Both the position numbers and the translations under genes were made by a program. The notes beneath the pieces were generated by a model that ran no database searches, was not told the origin of the DNA, and saw only the letters and a program-made list of their open reading frames with translations. Below, one piece after another: positions 62,095 to 64,000 of a stretch of 64,000 nt of DNA. The DNA is from Ktedonobacteraceae bacterium (GTDB lineage Bacteria > Chloroflexota > Ktedonobacteria > Ktedonobacterales > Ktedonobacteraceae): positions 1 to 64,000 of the forward strand of contig DASRBN010000031.1 of assembly GCA_035653615.1 (NCBI GenBank). Direction: 5' to 3'. Within the stretch, counting starts at the first letter, position 1. Each line of letters begins with the position of its first letter.

Positions 62095-64000
62095 CTAACT
62101 TTCAGCCGATGTTACCACTTCCATCCGGGGTATTATCGAAGCGAGGTAGCTGGTAAGCGCGGCTATATTTGGGTGATCGAAGACCATGTTCGCCGGAACG
62201 GCTCTATCCAGCATCGAATGCAAGCGGTTGCGCAACTCCACTGCCATTAGGGAGTCCATACCTACTTCGAACAGGTTCTGTTCTGGCTCAAGATTGAAGG
62301 AAGAATCCAGCCCCAGTACCTGCCTGACCTGTAAGTAAACATGTTGCTGCAACAAGTTCAACCGGTCGCTTGCCGGCGCCGTCTCCAACTTTCGCATCAA
62401 GTCTTCATGCGGGGCCTGCCCAGGGTTACCAGGATTTTGCGCACGCGCTTGCACTTTATCTAATAACACCTTGAGGAAAGGTGGCCTCTCGTTATCAGCG
62501 AAGTGCTTCCCAAATCGTGTCCAATCGATTGGCAGTACCCCTATCTGTACAGGGCGCGCTTGCAGCAGTTGCTCCAATACCACCATCCCCTGCTCAAGGC
62601 TAATTGGTTGCATGCCATCTCTGGCCAATCTTCGTTCTATCGCTGTCGATGAGAGGGCCATACCTGCATCGGCCCAGGCGCCCCAGTTAATACTCGTTGC
62701 CGCCAATCCCTGCGCACTGCGATAATGGGCCAGCGCATCCATAAATGCATTGGCAGCCGCGTAGTTTCCCTGTCCTGCCGATCCCATCAGCGAAGCGCCT
62801 GACGAAAACAGGACAAAGAAGTCGAGTGACATATCGAGTGTGTGCGTGTGCAGGTTCCAGCTCCCGTGCATCTTGGGCGCCATGACCTTACTGAAACGCT
62901 TCCAATGCTGTTGCAAAAGAACGCCATCATCGAGTACACCGGCTGCATGAATGATTCCGCGTAGCGGCGGCATAGTCTTCCGTATGGTTTCCATCATCTG
63001 AGCCACCGCCTCTTCCTTAGACACATCGGCTCGTATCACCAGCACTTTTGCGCCTGCTCGCTCAAGCTCGTCAAGAACCGGTTGCGTACCAGCCGAAGCA
63101 CCACTCCTGCCAGTCAGTACCAGGTATTTTACTCCGCCCTGCTCAACCATCCAGCGGGCCGCGGCAAGCCCCAGGCCACCAAGGCCACCGGTAATCAGAT
63201 AGGTGCTATCCGTTCGTAAACTGGCCCCGGTTTTTCGTCGTTGATTGCCTGAAATGGCCTGCCTGCTCCTGACCAGGCGGGCTACAAAGCGTTCTTGCGC
63301 GCGGAAAGCGACCTGATCTTCGTCGTCGGGATGCTGAATCTCCTGGAGTAATTCCTCTATTTCCCAGGCAGCATCGCCAACAGAATCAAGGTCTATACGC
63401 TTGCAATGAAAATCTGGTTGTTCCATAGCAATCACACGCGACAAACCCCACACGGGTGCCTGCGTGATCGCAAGATGGTTCTCCCTCCCTGTTACCGGTT
63501 GGCTGCCTTGCGTAATGATATATAGTTGTGGGGAATACGGCCATTTCTTCTGCGCAACCGCCTGGATCAGGTACAGGATACTACCGCAGGCCAACTGCTC
63601 GTCTGTCTCCAAGCTGTCCGTTGTTACCTGTTCTATTTCGCTCGTGTCCAGGCTCCACAGGTGAAGAATTCCCCGGCAGGTATGCTCACCCGCGAAATGT
63701 TGCTCAAGGATCTGCTGAAAATCGGCAGGATTTGAAGGGTCAACGTAATAGTGTCCAGGCTCTTCTTTTTCATTGCTCTGGCCTGCAAAAACCAGCACGC
63801 ACTGTTCTCCCTGCGCTTGCAGCCTTTCGGCCAGTTTGCCGGCCTTTCCGCTCCTATCGGCGAAGATTAACCAGCTTCCATGCTTCACGGAAGATTGTGA
63901 GGCGAGATTGCTTGCCGGGACCGCTCGTGCCTGCTGCTCCCAGCGCAATTCATAGTACCAGTCGCGTGCCTGTTGCTGTACCTTGGGAATAAGTGCCTCA
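62095..64000 (-). CDS. Modular polyketide synthase, KR-ACP C-terminal part (5' end outside window)
   Basis: The frame is open from the window edge and gives 634 residues. The visible part starts in the KR structural subdomain (DWYYELRW), then the catalytic ketoreductase with TYLITGGLGGLGLAAARWM, and the Ser-Tyr segment SGASLMGSAGQGNYAAANAFMDALA. An acyl carrier protein follows at about residues 545-620 with NLFEVGMDSLMAVELRNRL, carrying the phosphopantetheine Ser. It ends without a thioesterase, so the chain passes to another module or a discrete enzyme. No dehydratase or enoylreductase is seen between KR and ACP. Type II thioesterase and DrrAB-type exporter genes follow. Confidence 0.9.
   Translation of the reverse strand, partial: EALIPKVQQQARDWYYELRWEQQARAVPASNLASQSSVKHGSWLIFADRSGKAGKLAERLQAQGEQCVLVFAGQSNEKEEPGHYYVDPSNPADFQQILEQHFAGEHTCRGILHLWSLDTSEIEQVTTDSLETDEQLACGSILYLIQAVAQKKWPYSPQLYIITQGSQPVTGRENHLAITQAPVWGLSRVIAMEQPDFHCKRIDLDSVGDAAWEIEELLQEIQHPDDEDQVAFRAQERFVARLVRSRQAISGNQRRKTGASLRTDSTYLITGGLGGLGLAAARWMVEQGGVKYLVLTGRSGASAGTQPVLDELERAGAKVLVIRADVSKEEAVAQMMETIRKTMPPLRGIIHAAGVLDDGVLLQQHWKRFSKVMAPKMHGSWNLHTHTLDMSLDFFVLFSSGASLMGSAGQGNYAAANAFMDALAHYRSAQGLAATSINWGAWADAGMALSSTAIERRLARDGMQPISLEQGMVVLEQLLQARPVQIGVLPIDWTRFGKHFADNERPPFLKVLLDKVQARAQNPGNPGQAPHEDLMRKLETAPASDRLNLLQQHVYLQVRQVLGLDSSFNLEPEQNLFEVGMDSLMAVELRNRLHSMLDRAVPANMVFDHPNIAALTSYLASIIPRMEVVTSAES

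Overview
The window reads as chromosomal DNA of a filamentous, spore-forming-type Chloroflexota, most likely class Ktedonobacteria. The support is indirect: a mycofactocin locus, many Ser/Thr-kinase-like receptors, T-box control of a tRNA synthetase, Firmicutes-like TTGACA/TATAAT promoters, and a dense set of acyl-CoA enzymes. No 16S database search was possible. No tRNA, CRISPR array, prophage or intact insertion sequence was seen.

Layout. 1-1256 is the 5' part of a 16S rRNA gene on the minus strand, with its promoter region behind it to about 1760. 1858-6523 holds a zinc-ribbon membrane protein, a decayed Uma2-type gene, glycerate kinase, a CtaG-like cytochrome oxidase assembly factor, aat, a palindromic repeat and a blue-copper lipoprotein. 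7209-10667 is a thiolase/acyl-CoA dehydrogenase operon, followed by an EXORDIUM-like secreted protein, a MaoC hydratase and a PQQ-type beta-propeller protein.

14649-22675 is a mycofactocin island. mftA, a mycofactocin-type SDR and an NDMA-type alcohol dehydrogenase run on the minus strand. mftB-mftC run on the plus strand under a clear promoter. mftF is joined to a GxGYxYP putative glycosidase on the minus strand. Between mftA and mftB lies a chimeric ORF that joins a kinase N-lobe to a Gfo/Idh/MocA C-terminal domain. mftD and mftE are not in the window.

22908-28000 has two tandem acyl-CoA ligases, an internally deleted hydrolase and small or unknown membrane proteins. 28223-32272 has a secreted phosphatase-superfamily protein and a phosphate-type MFS transporter preceded by a five-repeat, 11-bp-spaced Pho-box-like array. 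32337-37861 is a translation block: trpS and trpB2 behind a T-box, gltX, and a second TrpRS. 38130-44166 has DinB, a LysM lytic transglycosylase, a DtxR regulator next to an FTR1 iron permease with a DtxR-like operator, a class III aminotransferase and a DUF3307 membrane protein.

44425-50968 is the most unusual region. Three consecutive same-strand genes encode kinase-like receptors. The first has Asn in place of the catalytic Asp. The second is a pseudokinase joined through a membrane helix to a PstS-like binding domain. The third is a zinc-ribbon pseudokinase joined to a LivJ-like type I binding domain. This is the best candidate for an undescribed signalling system.

51101-64000 carries a fatty-acyl-CoA synthetase, a GT9-type glycosyltransferase, a membrane-anchored MutS-family ATPase coupled to an enoyl-CoA hydratase, a PaaK ligase, an orphan encapsulin-type ferritin, a DrrAB-like ABC exporter, a type II thioesterase with Cys at the nucleophile position, and the KR-ACP end of a modular polyketide synthase that runs off the window edge.
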